Below are positions 21,377-33,636 of a stretch of DNA of 64,000 nucleotides, piece by piece (position 1 is the stretch's first letter; every line of letters starts with the position of its first letter). The DNA comes from Talinum fruticosum. Lineage: Eukaryota; Streptophyta; Magnoliopsida; Caryophyllales; Talinaceae. The DNA lies in NCBI GenBank assembly GCA_021018815.1, contig JAITYX010000046.1:1330001-1394000 (forward strand). Reading direction: 5' to 3'. The position numbers were made by a program, and so were the translations under genes. Below the pieces are notes generated by a model. That model searched no databases. It was not told the DNA's origin and saw only the letters and a program-made list of their open reading frames with translations.

Positions 21377-22853
21377 TGAAGACTCGGACTCTAAATCTAA
21401 ATCATTCTTAGTACTACATGAAGACTCAAGTATAAACCTCATCTCTCTTAAGTTTTGATTACAAGTCATTCGAGTGATATAGAAACTCCCGTATAAGTTT
21501 TCATTTCTTTCCGAATGACTCGAAAACACATTTTCATATATCTTCTACATTAGTGTTTCGGACTCACTCGGATAGCACTCGGATCTATCGTATGTTCAAA
21601 TAATTTCTCTAACACGTTTATTTAGAGGTCCGACTTCACATTTCAATGCAAAGTGAATTACATCATTAATTCTTCTTTCTAAGCTAGTTTGTTTGTTTGA
21701 GAAATATTTGTCCGGATCAAGTCTTTATACACTGATATTTTTACTCTTTTTAACTTGATCTTTCTTAGGACTGACTCGATGAAATTTGAGTATATTGAAT
21801 ATTAAACTACAAAAATTCCACTCTTCTAGGCCTAAGATAATTATGCACTTAATTGTCTTAATTAAATTATTATCTGTGCCTAATCTTGGACTAAGGTATT
21901 TTATACTTTGAGAACCAAAGTGGTTTACTTTTGTAGGTTATCCAAATGAGGCTATCTATTTTTGAATTACAAAAGTAACCGGCTACAAGCTGTCAATCAC
22001 CAGCAGACAAGACTTATCTACTTCTAAACAAGGCTCGGACACCGTGTTAGGGTTGTCTATTTCAAAAATTGGAAAACTTTAACGCTAAGCTCAACGGTGG
22101 TTTTCACCTTACTTTTCAGACATCACAAGTTGATTAGAGTATCTTTAGGAGTCAAGAGCCATTACACAACGTTCACATCTCCATGGATCTTTTCCGAGCG
22201 ACTTAGAAGAGCAGTTATAACGGCCAGTAAAGACTTCGTTCGGAACCAAGACACAACGGTCACTCTGCTTGGTCATCTATAAATAGAAGCCACTTCACAA
22301 GACTAGAAGATTGCTGAACACATTTGCTGAAACTATATCTCTTAGTACAATACTCATTCAATCTTTTTCTTACAACTCCAAGTCTATACTTAATACTTTT
22401 CCGAGTTGTAAAGTCTTGTAATCAGTCACATACTTTTCTTACTTTACGAGTAAGGTCCCTTAACCGAGCTGTAAGGGTTATCTAAGCTCGGTTGTCCCTA
22501 GCTATAAAGGTTACCTCGATAACGAAGTATTAGATCGAGATAAGGGAACTTCTAAGTCTAGGAAAACTTTATAAGGAATTGTCTAAGGGAGCAATTCGGT
22601 TGAGTCGATCCATTGTATTTTGAGGATTCAAAATAGTGGATTTGACTAGGTGCTTAGACTATCACTGTCCCTGATTTTCTATCATAGGAAGGATTCCACG
22701 TATTTATGAGTGTATACTTTTCCGAGTCCAATCTAGACTCGGATTCTGCTGTTTATCCTTTTCAAGCTTAAATTCTATAAATTTGTTAAAATTTTCTCAT
22801 CACCCTATTTACCCCCTCTAGGATGACTTAAACCCTCCAAGAGTAAATCTTCA
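21377..22853 (+). repeat. 3' LTR of element B (1477 bp)
   Basis: Starts TGAAGACTCGGACTC and ends GTAAATCTTCA at 22853. TATA box CTATAAATAGA is at 22278-22287. Immediately upstream is the polypurine tract. It aligns along its length with 10622-12081. Confidence 0.9.
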
Positions 22854-24221
22854 CATAGTACTCAATTGCTTCCTCGTTTTCGCTATGTACTTCTTTGTTT
22901 TGGCTATTGAAAGGAAATTTTAGCATCACTCAATCCATCCACAAGCCTAGAGTAGGTTTTCCACCATTTTAGAATAGAATAAAAGAGTTTTGATGGAGAA
23001 GAAGAGGAAGGCTTGCAAAAGGTGGAGGATTAGGTGAGCATTGAAAAATTTAAGCATCCATCAAAACTAAGCACCTCTTTCTCATTAGATTAGTTTAGAT
23101 TGTATTTTTAAGCTTGAAATTTGAGAATTTTTGTAAAATTTTCATTATTGCTAGTTATTGAATCTTGAATTGAGTTGGTTGTTTGTTTAATCTATTGTAG
23201 ATGTTTTGTTTTTCAATCATTCTCTTGCTTAGATTTTAATTTTTATACGAAGTATTGAAAAGTTAAGTTTAATAGCGTAAAAACTAGAATTGAATGCGAT
23301 TGTGTGGAGTCTTGAGAAAGCCCCACCAATTGGGAGAGCAATTTAGATAATATTTACTCTTAATGGGTCTAGATTGATTAAAAATTACAAAAGTAAGTGC
23401 TTGATTGATTTTAGGAACTTTACTTGTGCAAGAGTAATGATACTTTGATTATTGCTTTTCAAATTAATTGACTCGTAAAAACATTCGCAATTGTTTGAAT
23501 TGAATTAACTTTTGTAATTAATTTTCTAGTTTTATTTTCTTTTGATTAATTATTTTTTAGTTTAATTTCATTTCTCAACCATCGATCCGCTTAGCAACTT
23601 TAGATGGAATATAATCCAATAAATTTACCTTGTCTCTATAAAGATGACCTTGATAATACTACCACATTTCGGATGTTTGCTTGCGGACCTATCGGGCATC
23701 TTGAACGAAAATCAAAGAGAACCATCACATATATGTCAAAAGAACCTAGTGCGAGTGCCCATATCAAAGCTGGAATAAGTGAACTCCAAAAAGTCATATA
23801 ACTTACATGATTAATCAATCAATTATGAAATTAGCATTAACGCATTTTTCACTAGTGGTTTAATATGATTTTCATATGTGCAATTTTGCATGCAAATGTT
23901 TGTTGTATAAAAATTGCAATGGGTCACTCTAAGATTTGGCTTTTTTTTTTCTTTTTGTTGCCTTGTACTAACGAGTATTTCTCTCAAAATGTTGGGAATT
24001 GAAGACTACCTCAAGGAAATTTTAAGCAAATTTGTGTATCTTCTTACTCAGCACCGAAAAGCCCACGATAAATGCACTCGGTAAAGACCTCTTACCAAGC
24101 AAGCATCAAAAGGTGAAGGTGCAAAGTAAAATGAGATGCGATAGTAACTTCACGCATCTCTATTTTTTCATAGTACTCAAATGTGTACCATACAATGAGA
24201 CACAATAAAGATTATCAATTT
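22854..24221. other. AT-rich unassigned sequence, partly like the end of a gypsy LTR
   Basis: No coding region was recognised; the 65-codon ORF at 23604-23801 has no family features. 23629-23662 (TTGTCTCTATAAAGATGACC then TTGATAATACTACC) resembles the 3' end common to many plant Ty3/gypsy LTRs. That resemblance is from memory, and no second LTR or PBS was found. A short T tract with CTTTTTGTTG is at 23941-23961. Confidence 0.35.
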
Positions 24222-24755
24222 TGTACGAAATAAAGCACTAATCGGTTCAATTGTTGTTCGTAACCCGTGAACAAATTCCTGAGTCACGGATACGCCAGTT
24301 TAATTGTATGTCCAAGTTCTGAATTACCGGTATAACCTGGTATAGTGTACCTGGCGGCTACCGAGTCGTTAGAAATAACCACGAATCAAACCCAAAGACC
24401 ACGAGATGGTGGGTCTAAACGTGAGAGAGAATGAGGAGAGAATCGTGTGGGTGTATTTATGTTTTTCTTAAATCACCAAGAAAAGCACTCAGCACTTCAA
24501 TTTGAACTGAGAAAACAACCCATAATTAAATGACATATTTAATCTCTCTTTAAATTGAAAATTGATTCCTTAATCAATTTTATTAAAACCATTATTGTGG
24601 CCATTACACAAAGGCCAGTCAACAACTCCTCTTGGGCCACATAGACCATAGGTTATACTCCTCTCTATGTAAATATATCTCTTCATGTTTCATACTAGGA
24701 ATGAGACGTGCAACCAAAAGTAAGTAGTAGTGTTATATTAGGTCACCATCTAACA
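24222..24755 (-). repeat. 3' LTR of element F (534 bp)
   Basis: Plus-strand start TGTACGAAATAAAG (24222) and end CACCATCTAACA (24755), giving TGTTAGATGGTG...TACA on the coding strand. The first about 390 bp align with 31137-31553. The right copy lacks the remaining part. Confidence 0.65.
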
Positions 24756-27700
24756 TTTTCACACAAAACGACACCCTAAAATATCCAAAACTTCATCTGA
24801 AGCATACACTTGTCCCTTTATACTTATAAGATATATTTTATGATTATATTCCAAATATAATCGTCCGAGGTTGATATGATGAAGATGGAAAAAATCTTCC
24901 TTAGATACTCATGATATTACATCTTAGTTTGGTTGCTTGCCTAATGTGATCCGCTGAACCGCAAACATCTTGGCCCTTAGAAATCACATTAAAATAACAA
25001 CACCAAAGCTTTTACTTAATACCATAGTTCTAAGTCAAAGGGTTTCGTAATCTTTAGACACAAAGTCCACAATGATCACACAATATCAAAGAAGGGATCC
25101 AATTGCCACTCTTATAGAGGTCGACAAGCACACACAATATGATATGTGTGTCATGGCATAGCTCCCACTAAGTTAAGCATGTCACTTCTATGTCATGTGA
25201 ATCATAAGTCTAATTCAATGGAAAAACTAACTGAAGCCACTAGATTAACATGACACTCAAGATTCGCCTTTAAGACTTTAATATGTAATCGGGACATTTC
25301 ACATTCCAAATCTACGAAGTCTCATCTTAGACTTACTAAGGCGACTCTAAGAAACAACTTATCATTTATACATCACAAGTATAAAAATAATATAACACTA
25401 ATGTTAACATTATTCAATCTCATCCTACCTACTACTTAAGCGTTAGGATGATTACCCATATGATAGGGTCCATGATAAGTCCGGTGACATTTTAACATGC
25501 CTAATCACGGAGTTATTAGTGTATAAGCATATAAAAAAGAATAACATCTTTTAATAAATGCTTTATACAAAACTAACATGTCCATCATAAAATAAGATTC
25601 ATCCATAAGATAAAAACATGTTCCCTAAATTTCAAAATGACAAGCAACAAATTTTGCTTACATAATCATGCTTCGATTATGCCTTGACATAGCTCATCCA
25701 CTAAGGATGAAAAATGCATTTTGAGATTGGTCACCTAAACTTGTCTAGGTTGCACCTATAGTCCACAATCGAGTATCATCTTATTGTTAAGTTTCCTTGA
25801 AAACTAAATAAAAAACAATTAGATTACTTATACCACAAAAATAATGCCAAAACATTTTCTCTTAACTTCCTACTAACGAGCGCGTTAAATGTTAAGTGAT
25901 GTACACAACATGCTAAACATTTAAGTTTTCTACACACTAACATAGACAACTTGTTCAACCTTCTTAAAGCATTTGATCAAAGTTTGATATTAAACTTTTA
26001 TCAATTGGAGTGTCAATGGATTCGGAATAATGTACTAGAGAACGTTCGAAGATTTCCTGAATGTGTACAAAATTAGCAATATCCCGGGAATTTCTTAGGA
26101 TGATTTCTGGTGCTTATTATTCCTATGACTAGGACATACCTAGCAACACTAGTGGCCTCTATCTTACGAATGGAAAACAACCACTACTTTATGGCTTCAA
26201 AAACATCTCCAATTAATTTCCAGCCAAGAATGTGTCAAAACAAAATTGAGAAACATAATCCATTTTATTGTTCTTGACACACACACAATCATAGTATCCA
26301 ATAGATTGTCCGAGACATTTTATATGAACTTTATAAGATGAAACATTTTGTCTTCTTGACTTTATTGTTAAAAAAAAACAGTTAAATCCATATAAATCTC
26401 TTCCTCAAAATCGTGATTTGAAGATAGTCTAAATGTCCATTTGAATTAACATTATGGTCCAAGTGAGCAACTGTAGCTAGAAGTAGTGAATAGAAACGTA
26501 GCCCAACATATAAAATTTTTACATAATCTGTACCCTACAATATGGGTAAAGACTTTCACCACTATATGGACCTTTAACTTATCAATTAATCCACTAGTCC
26601 GATGCTTATCTTGAAAAACACACTTGTTTTTCAAATGATTTACATTAGACGAGAAAAAGTCAATTCTCAAAACTGCGTACTTTACATATGAGTTCATTAT
26701 ACCCTTTAAAGCATATTTCCACTTCTTGTGATTTGGTGAATCATTAGCCTCTAAAAAGAGGTTAAATATTTCTATTTCTAAAAAGACCTATATATTTGCC
26801 TAATGTAATAGATGATTCCTTCCCCTTTCTCTTTAGAAAATCACTCCCACTATCCCTTAGGATGTGAGATCCTTAATGTGTAAACTAACTTCACATTAGG
26901 AGTTAAAGATTAAGAACAAAACTTATTCTCCAGGTAATTCTCCGAATCGGGACAAAATTCCACCATTTTGATCGGTAGGACTTTTCCTTTCTATTGATTT
27001 TATATGGAGGAATTTTACTATCCTTGGTGCCTTGATGAACACACAAATTCTCCCACTCACCGAGATAGTTGTATATTTTTATTGTAACTCACAATTTTAG
27101 GTCCTTTTAAATTCACCAATACTTATGGACTTATCCATAACAAGTTTGACATTTCTAATTTGTCAATTTCAGTCATGCTACCACCTAGATAGCTTTTAGA
27201 CCAAGTTTTAATATTTGTGGCGTAGTTGTGCATATAGCTACTAACCTCCAAAAATACAAAGAGGCCCAATAAGATTTTTACACTATTCCATGACTTTTCC
27301 GGTATAGTGAATATGTACTTAGCAACGCTTGTGTCATTAGCTTGACCATATCAAAAATGATGTGCAATTTCTACGTTTCACAACAACATACAAATGTTGA
27401 GCACGAGGAATTGCAAAGTAGTCTATATATATCCTTTTTTTCATTTAATTTTATAAACCCATCATAGAAAGATTCATTCACTATAACCAGTAGTTCAAAA
27501 GAGTCTTAACCCTTCATTCCGATTGACTCTACTCATGCCACAAAATGTTGAACACGTCTAACGCTTTGTGTCAATGAGACAATAGGTATTTATATCGATC
27601 TTGTGAATAGTCACTAAAATGAGAAAAATAAACTCTTTGACATTGACTTGTCATTTAAGGAACCGTAAATGTCTAAGTGGATTAACTATAAGGGTTTTGA

Positions 27701-28229
27701 TGCCATATAAGTCTTACTAAAAGTATTTCTTGATCAAAATGCTAACTAAACATGATACACATTTAGGTACTTAACCCTAGTGGATCGATCTCAAGAAAAA
27801 TTTAGCTAGCTAACTCAAATTATCTTAGCCAAAGAAGACCAAGTTTAGCAAGTCACTTAACAAATTCATAATCACAACCATAATGTGAAACTAAAGGCAA
27901 GCAATGAAATACATAAATAACATCTAAGTTAAGAAAGTTATTCAATCAAGTTTTCAATGAGCCACGACTAAAACACATCGCCATGTTAACAAGAAACAAA
28001 GACTACTGTTTTTTTAGGGGAAAAAAATTAGTTTCAATAAGTATGTAGAGAGTTGTATGAAAAAACAACATATTTTCTTCATATAGTCGTTGAAGTATGA
28101 TGTTACTAGTTCTAGATTTGACTTATTTCAAATTGATAGAAGAACTTGTCCTTACACGTTCTTCTTCTATCTCGAACTACATCTGAATTTGTGCGAAGGT
28201 TTTCAAATGTTCATTATGAGTCACAGTGC
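24756..28229 (-). pseudogene. Degenerate internal (pol) region of element F
   Basis: It lies between the 3' LTR and the gag remnant of F, where pol should be. AT-rich, with no open frame above about 80 codons; 26452-26697 (minus) is the longest and matches no family I know. I could not identify protease, integrase or RT motifs, so the assignment rests on position only. Confidence 0.4.
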
Positions 28230-28706
28230 GTTTAACCTTTTTCTCAATACACATTATCATTAGGAAAAGCTTGAATCACATTCATGACTTATTTTTCCTT
28301 AGATATTTCTCGTCCAGCAGTTTTAAGATCTCGAACCAATATACTCATGATTCACATATGCTTAGCTATACTGCTAATGGAATCCATTTGTTACTTCATC
28401 CACTTCATATGCAAAATATGTAATCTTGACGCGAGATGTCATATCAAGTCTCGTTTTGACTTTGTCCCATATGTCCTTAGCAATGAGACAATTTTCAAAC
28501 TCTCCGATCAAATCGTTATGCATGTTACACAACATAATATGTTGCACCTTACGATCCTTTTTCTCTAGGCATCATATGCCTTCGGATCCGGTTGATATTT
28601 CTCACTAGTTGTATTTACAAGCTTAGTCATAGTAGTCGTTAAGATTTTTAAAACCATCCAACATTTCACTAGTGGACAGACCACCAATAATACTATTTGG
28701 TGTCAT
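28230..28706 (-). pseudogene. gag remnant of element F
   Basis: ATG at 28706-28704 starts MTPNSIIGGLSTSEMLDGFK. After frame changes come 'HIMLCNMHNDLIGEFENC' and 'AKDIWDKVKTRLDMTSRVKI', the arrangement of the copia Gag (UBN2-type) core with its conserved A-K-x-(I/M)-W-D. Stops and shifts show it is dead. The plus-strand ORFs over the same bases (28226-28608) are shadows. Confidence 0.65.
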
Positions 28707-28789
28707 GTCTAGAAATATAAAAGAAGGACATTAGGCACACTCATTTAACTCGATTTATTTAAAATTCCATCATCCGTATCACACATTTG

Positions 28790-30120
28790 AAAATTTCGCT
28801 AAACTCATAATCATCACATGTAACATGAATTAAAAATTTTATAAATTAATTACATTGTACATGTTAAACACATTTAACAAAGGGTTTAATAATATCACAA
28901 AGATATTAAAATATATCTCATGTTCACATTATTTATACTAAAGGAATTAATATAATCACAAGCTCTTCCGTAAAACTAATTTACAGGATCAATTGGCTTT
29001 ATGTAAAATAAATTTACATACCATAGTAAAACTAATAAGTTTGTTCAATTGTCACTTAGATAAAATTGAATTTACCTTATGTTACGCAAAACACATTTAC
29101 ATAATGTTTTAAGTAATTGAAAATCACATAGTGTAATAAATTAAATCAAATGACATTATATAGAACGAAAAACTATATAATATTATATAAAACCAATCTA
29201 TATAATTTTAGCTATAGCGTAGGATAAATTTACACTACACCATATAAAACAAATTTATATAATCTTAATCAACTGACTAGATATGAAACGAATTCATATA
29301 AAATAATGTGATTAACTAATAGGATGTGAAACATATTCATATCATATAAAACAAATTTATATCTATATATATTTTTGATTGATAGCTTGACGTAAACATA
29401 TATACATCAAAAAATAAATAATACTAAATTACTTAATCAAAAATATTTTCTTGACATTATAAAAATGTATTTAACCTAGTATATATGAACATAGCATAAA
29501 ATTATAGATTAGGTAAAACTAATTTAATCTAATTATACATAAAATATATAACTATATATAAAACATATTTATTTAGCTTTCCATTATATAAAACTAATTC
29601 ATATAATTTAAAATCTAAGTGGATATTAGAAAAAATTTTTATACAATATTCACCTCACTTAGCATAATATCACATAGATGCTACAAATATGTTATAAATT
29701 CGCTATTTACAATATCACGTAGACATTAAAATTATTTTATGTAAAATAAATTTATAAATATAATATAGAACTAATTTATATTATTAACATTATATAAAAT
29801 AAATTTATATAATAACTACCATAACATAAAATTTTCAAGTACACAACAAGAATTTCATATTTAATTAAAACACATGTAGCATGGAACATGTTCACTTTAA
29901 ACAAATTAAAACATGTATGTATAATCTTAATTATAACATAAGCAAAACAAAATTGCATAATAATTATAAATGAGTTACATGCTTCATACTACCAATAAAA
30001 TGAATTCACACAAAATTCAAAACATTATAAAATTAAGCATAAATTGATACACATAATTTAACTAATAAAAACTTATACAGTTAAATTAATAAACATCATA
30101 ATTTAAATAAGTCAACCAAC
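28790..30120. repeat. AT-rich array of short inverted words in the leader of F
   Basis: Many degenerate copies of a self-complementary word like TATATAAAACAAATTTATATA recur at irregular 30-80 bp spacing (examples near 29185, 29245, 29360, 29590, 29795). It lies between gag and the PBS of F, so it belongs to the untranslated leader if nothing is inserted there. No coding content; the 60-codon ORF at 29776-29958 is chance. Confidence 0.55.
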
Positions 30121-31123
30121 TCAAAAAAATAAAATAAACTTTAAGAAATTAAAAGAAAGGAAATGGGCCGAAGGAGGCACAAAACCTCTAGCCCACTGTC
30201 TCCCTCCAGAAACCCCCTCTCTCTCTCTAATACTTCACTTCTTCAACCTCTCACTGCCCTTTTCGCCACACCCTCTCCCCCATCGGCCCTCTCTCTCCTC
30301 TCTCCTCTCTGGACAGCCATAACTGTCGTGAGGAGACCCAAAAAGGAAGCCGACTTCTGCTGCTTTCATGGCCATCAATTTTAGCCACTAAAACCAGCAC
30401 CCAAATGATGCTTTAACTAACTCCTTCTCCCTCGAGTAAATGAGACAAACAAGCATTATCTCTACTATTACGACGAAACCACCACCACTAAGGTGTAGAT
30501 CGGTCGCCTATTAACCGTTTGACCCTAGAAGCGAATTTAGGTGGCGGCGCGTGTATTCACGCGCCTCCTTCATGATTTTCTTTTCACGGAATCTTGTTGC
30601 GATGGCATAGATCAGTGTCGGAGAAGAGGATTTACAGGAAGAAGACGGACAAAAAAGTCTTTGACGGCAGCGCGTGTCCCTCACACGCTCCTCTCGGCGG
30701 TTCTATGATGAGTAAGACTCAGTTCTCTTTCTCTCCTCTCATTCTACTTCTACCCATCTATCTAGGAGTTTAGTGAGGGAAAGTTAGGGTTGCCAAACCT
30801 AGGGTTAGATCTAGTCGGTGATGAGCCACTGAGGTCACGCTGTGGTGGTGGAGGGGTGGACGCCACAAAGGCAATATGACAAGGCGTTGGGCCACTGAGG
30901 CCACGCCACAGTGATTAGGGGGCTGCCACGAGGCAGTTTGCCAATGCAATGAGGTTGAGTCAAGGGATGTTAGATCCAAAAGTATAGAAATGAAAAGCAT
31001 GCTACAGATAGGCACATAAGTGAATCAGGCCAGTAGACGAGCATGCTAATAAAAATATGAACAAATCTGGCCTAAATCTTGCCTAAACTAATAAGGCTAA
31101 TCGGGCTAGAATCATGCAATTTA
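30121..31123. other. GC-richer proximal leader of element F
   Basis: Noncoding sequence between the AT-rich array and the PBS. It holds a CT-rich block (30180-30310) and two short hairpins with GCGTG words (30546-30565 and 30672-30688). ORFs at 30163-30384 (plus) and 30770-31015 (minus) are low-complexity and match nothing known. A captured host fragment is possible but unproven. Confidence 0.4.
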
Positions 31124-31135
31124 GGCTCGATACCA
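31124..31135 (-). promoter_or_regulatory. Primer binding site of element F
   Basis: On minus, TGGTATCGAGCC next to the right LTR; same contracted form of TGGTATCAGAGCC as in element B although the two families are unrelated. Confidence 0.75.
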
Positions 31136-31136
31136 C

Positions 31137-31553
31137 TATAGGAAATAAAGGACTAACCTTAGCGTGGAAGCGATCGGCTCGATTGTTGTTCGGTAGCCCA
31201 CGAGCGAATTATCGAGTCACGGACACACCAATCTGGTTGTATGTCCAAGTTTCGAATTACCAACATTACCCGATATAGTGTACCCGACGGCTACCAAAGT
31301 CGCTGGAAACAACCACGAATCAAACGCAAAGACCATAAGATGGTGAGTTTAAACATGAGAGAGAATGAGGAAGGAATCATGTGGGTGTATTTCTATTTTT
31401 CTTAATTCACCGAGAAAAGCACTAAACACTTCAATTTGAACTGAGAAAACAACCCATAATTAAATGATAGATTTGGTCTCACTTTAAATTGAAAATTGAT
31501 TACTTAATCAATTTCATTGAAACCACTATTGTGCCCGTTACACAAAAGCCAGT
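31137..31553 (-). repeat. 5' LTR of element F, truncated
   Basis: Aligns with 24222-24616 from GAAATAAAG through ACACAAAAGCCAGTCAA. Similarity stops abruptly near 31553, where the left copy continues for about 140 bp more. The left copy starts TG; here the border reads TA. Confidence 0.7.
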
Positions 31554-33126
31554 CAATAAATTTTGATACTCCTTTATTTTTAAGACTAAACACTTTTCTC
31601 TCTTATATGTTATATTATTTAACACTAAAAATCATCAAACTTACTTTTTTCATATGTATTATAACATTATTTAATTATATTATTTGCTTTTGTTCTTAGT
31701 TCTTATAAAAGTTACTATTATACTCTAAATTTGTACTATATATAAAAGTAATATTTTTATAAATATCAGGTATGAGAGTGAATTTAGGAGATGTATGAAA
31801 TATGTGTCGTTGATTAAATGTAGCAAGTCTAACCTATGTGATTGATTAAAGCAAAATAAAAACAATTACAATTTGTTGTTGAAAAAAATTACGCCACTTA
31901 TCTTTGGACTCTATGTAGGTTGATCTTGTCCTATTTGATTTAATTTGAAATTATTATTGAGATTCAACAACAGTATAAATTATCCAATAATTTGAATAGT
32001 TCACCCAACAAACTAAAGAAATAAGAGGGATCGTTCTCGATCTACGTCTGATTTTGTTTTGTGGGCTTATCTTGAAAGCAAACTCCATCTTCAAAGTGAG
32101 TTATTCATCATTATTTCAAGTTTTGGTTTGATTTTCTTGATATCCGACGAGATAACAACCAAAGCGGAGATCAGAGAATCAAATTGTGTGTGAGGGCTCA
32201 AAATTGTACATATTTAATTATATAGTTATGGGTGGATGAATCAAATATTTTATTAGCTAGGAAAATTTGAGATGTTTGTTCTTCTTTTCCACTAAAATAT
32301 ATTGCAAAAATGTAGCAGTAGCTTATGACATTGTTAAGTTTGTGGTCTGCTAGGAAGATGTGGTCGAGGTGGCTAAAGAAGAGGTTATAGAGGCATCTGT
32401 TTCAAACTAATTTAAATTAGTAGCTTCGGGTTTTGAAAGTGGTTAGACCTTTTGTGGCATTGGTGTTATGATCTCTTGTGCATATTTGTTTACTGAAAAT
32501 AATAGTAATATAGGAGTTTTAGTTCCTTTTTTAATTTTTTTATTTGTTTAATATGTTTTGTATTAGCTCAAATTTACTACTTTGATCCATTTTGTTTATT
32601 TTATTTTTGAGTTCTAAGTTTCTTTTAAATTAATTAATTAAAAGAGAAAACGAACAATTGTGTTTTTTCTTATTTGTTGTTTATATAGACATGTATGATG
32701 CATCTATGTGCATGTTTATTTTTTAAAAATATATTTAAATATTGAAATGCACCATGTTTTAGCTATTCTAAAAGTTTGGATATTTACATAATGGTAGCTA
32801 GCTTTATTTAAACTTTAATTATTAAATTTTTTTTTACTTGCCCAAGATACGTGTTTCTTTATTATTTCAAATTTTGAATTTTTATTATGAAGCTATGTTA
32901 ATTTATCATTATGATGTCTATCTTTTAATTATGTTTGGTTTGAGCATATTCAAACCTATAATTTGGATTTTTGTGAGGCTTTCTTTTCAAAATTTTCATT
33001 TGGTAAGTCCTTATTACTTCAGCAGGAGATCGGGTTAATTGGAGCAAGTCTGTTATGATTAAGGTATAATTTTAATTGCTTATTTTCTATTTTTATTTTA
33101 ATATATAAATTTTTCTAATTTGGTTT
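31554..33126. other. AT-rich unassigned sequence
   Basis: No repeat pair, RNA gene or coding region recognised. Short ORFs (31517-31699, 32838-33038) are in T-rich sequence and look random. Confidence 0.4.
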
Positions 33127-33134
33127 GTTGGATC

Positions 33135-33628
33135 TAGCGCTGGCAAAAATTTGTCCGACCTAATTGTCCGAATTTGTCCGACCCGAAAAAATCAATTTCG
33201 ATCATAAAATTTTTATCCGAATTTAAAATTTGGACAATCGGTCATATCCTTATTAGAATTCAGATCGGTTCGGGTTTGACAATTTGGGCCAGGTTGTCCG
33301 AATTTTGTAACTAATTCGAGTTCGGATAAACGGACAATCGGGTTCGGACATTCGAGTCTTTTAAGCTTAGGTGTAATTTAGTCAAAAATTTATAAAATTC
33401 TCAATAAAAAATTCGGACATTCGGGTTTGGCCATATACATAATTTCCGTCTAATTTTTAAAATTTCAAATCACAAATTCGGGCATTCGGATTCGAATATC
33501 GGTCACTCGAGTTCGAGTTCGAGTTCGAGTCTAGTCGGGGTGTCCGAATATGAAATTTGAACAGGGTTAAGTATAAGGTTTTTGTCCGAATGTCCAAATT
33601 GTCCGAACCCGAATTTTTGCCAACGCTA
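33135..33628. mobile_element. hAT-type nonautonomous element (494 bp)
   Basis: Termini TAGCGCTGGCAAAAATT (33135) and AATTTTTGCCAACGCTA (ending 33628) are inverted with one mismatch and begin like plant hAT/Ac elements (TAG-x-GCTGGCAAA). Flanks are GTTGGATC (33127-33134) and ATTGGATC (33629-33636), an 8-bp target duplication with one mismatch, the length used by hAT transposases. The interior is full of TCCGAA/TTCGGA words in both directions, with a short GAGTTC repeat at about 33508-33529. It has no transposase. Confidence 0.8.
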
Positions 33629-33636
33629 ATTGGATC

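Larger units (their letters stand above)
10622..22853 (+). mobile_element. Sirevirus-like copia element B with nested solo LTR
   Basis: Plus-strand order is 5' LTR (10622-12081), PBS, gag-pol (12141-17152), a foreign solo LTR (17228-18777), ORF3 (19279-21018), polypurine tracts and 3' LTR (21377-22853). Removing the solo LTR restores a post-pol spacer like that of element A and a total length of about 10.7 kb. The first dozen bases of the 5' LTR are missing or replaced, and no 5-bp duplication could be matched between 10610-10621 and 22854-22858 (CATAG). Confidence 0.85.
24222..31553 (-). mobile_element. Decayed copia element F (different lineage)
   Basis: A direct repeat pairs 24222-24616 with 31137-31553 (shared words include GGGTGTATTT, CACTTCAATTTGAACTGAG and AAATTGAAAATTGATT). 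Between them, on the minus strand, lie a PBS beside the right copy, a long leader and a copia-type gag remnant. Order and PBS position fix the element as minus strand with the 5' LTR at right. Coding sequence is so decayed that pol motifs cannot be read by eye. The right LTR is truncated about 31553. Confidence 0.7.

Noticed and set aside
17228..22853. Region read as a separate element with its own 5' LTR, ORF3 and 3' LTR
   Set aside because: There is no PBS after 18777, and the flanks of 17228-18777 join into the post-pol spacer of B, so the left LTR is a nested solo LTR.
23604..23801. 65-codon ORF with several Cys residues
   Set aside because: No family pattern and located at a gypsy-LTR-like end.
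30163..30384. 73-codon ORF starting MGRRRHKTSSPLSPSRN
   Set aside because: Low-complexity CT-rich sequence in a retroelement leader, no homologue recognised, no support for translation.
33135..33628. TCCGAA-rich region considered as a CRISPR-like or satellite array
   Set aside because: Repeats are irregular and in both directions, and the terminal inverted repeats with an 8-bp duplication explain it as an hAT-type element.
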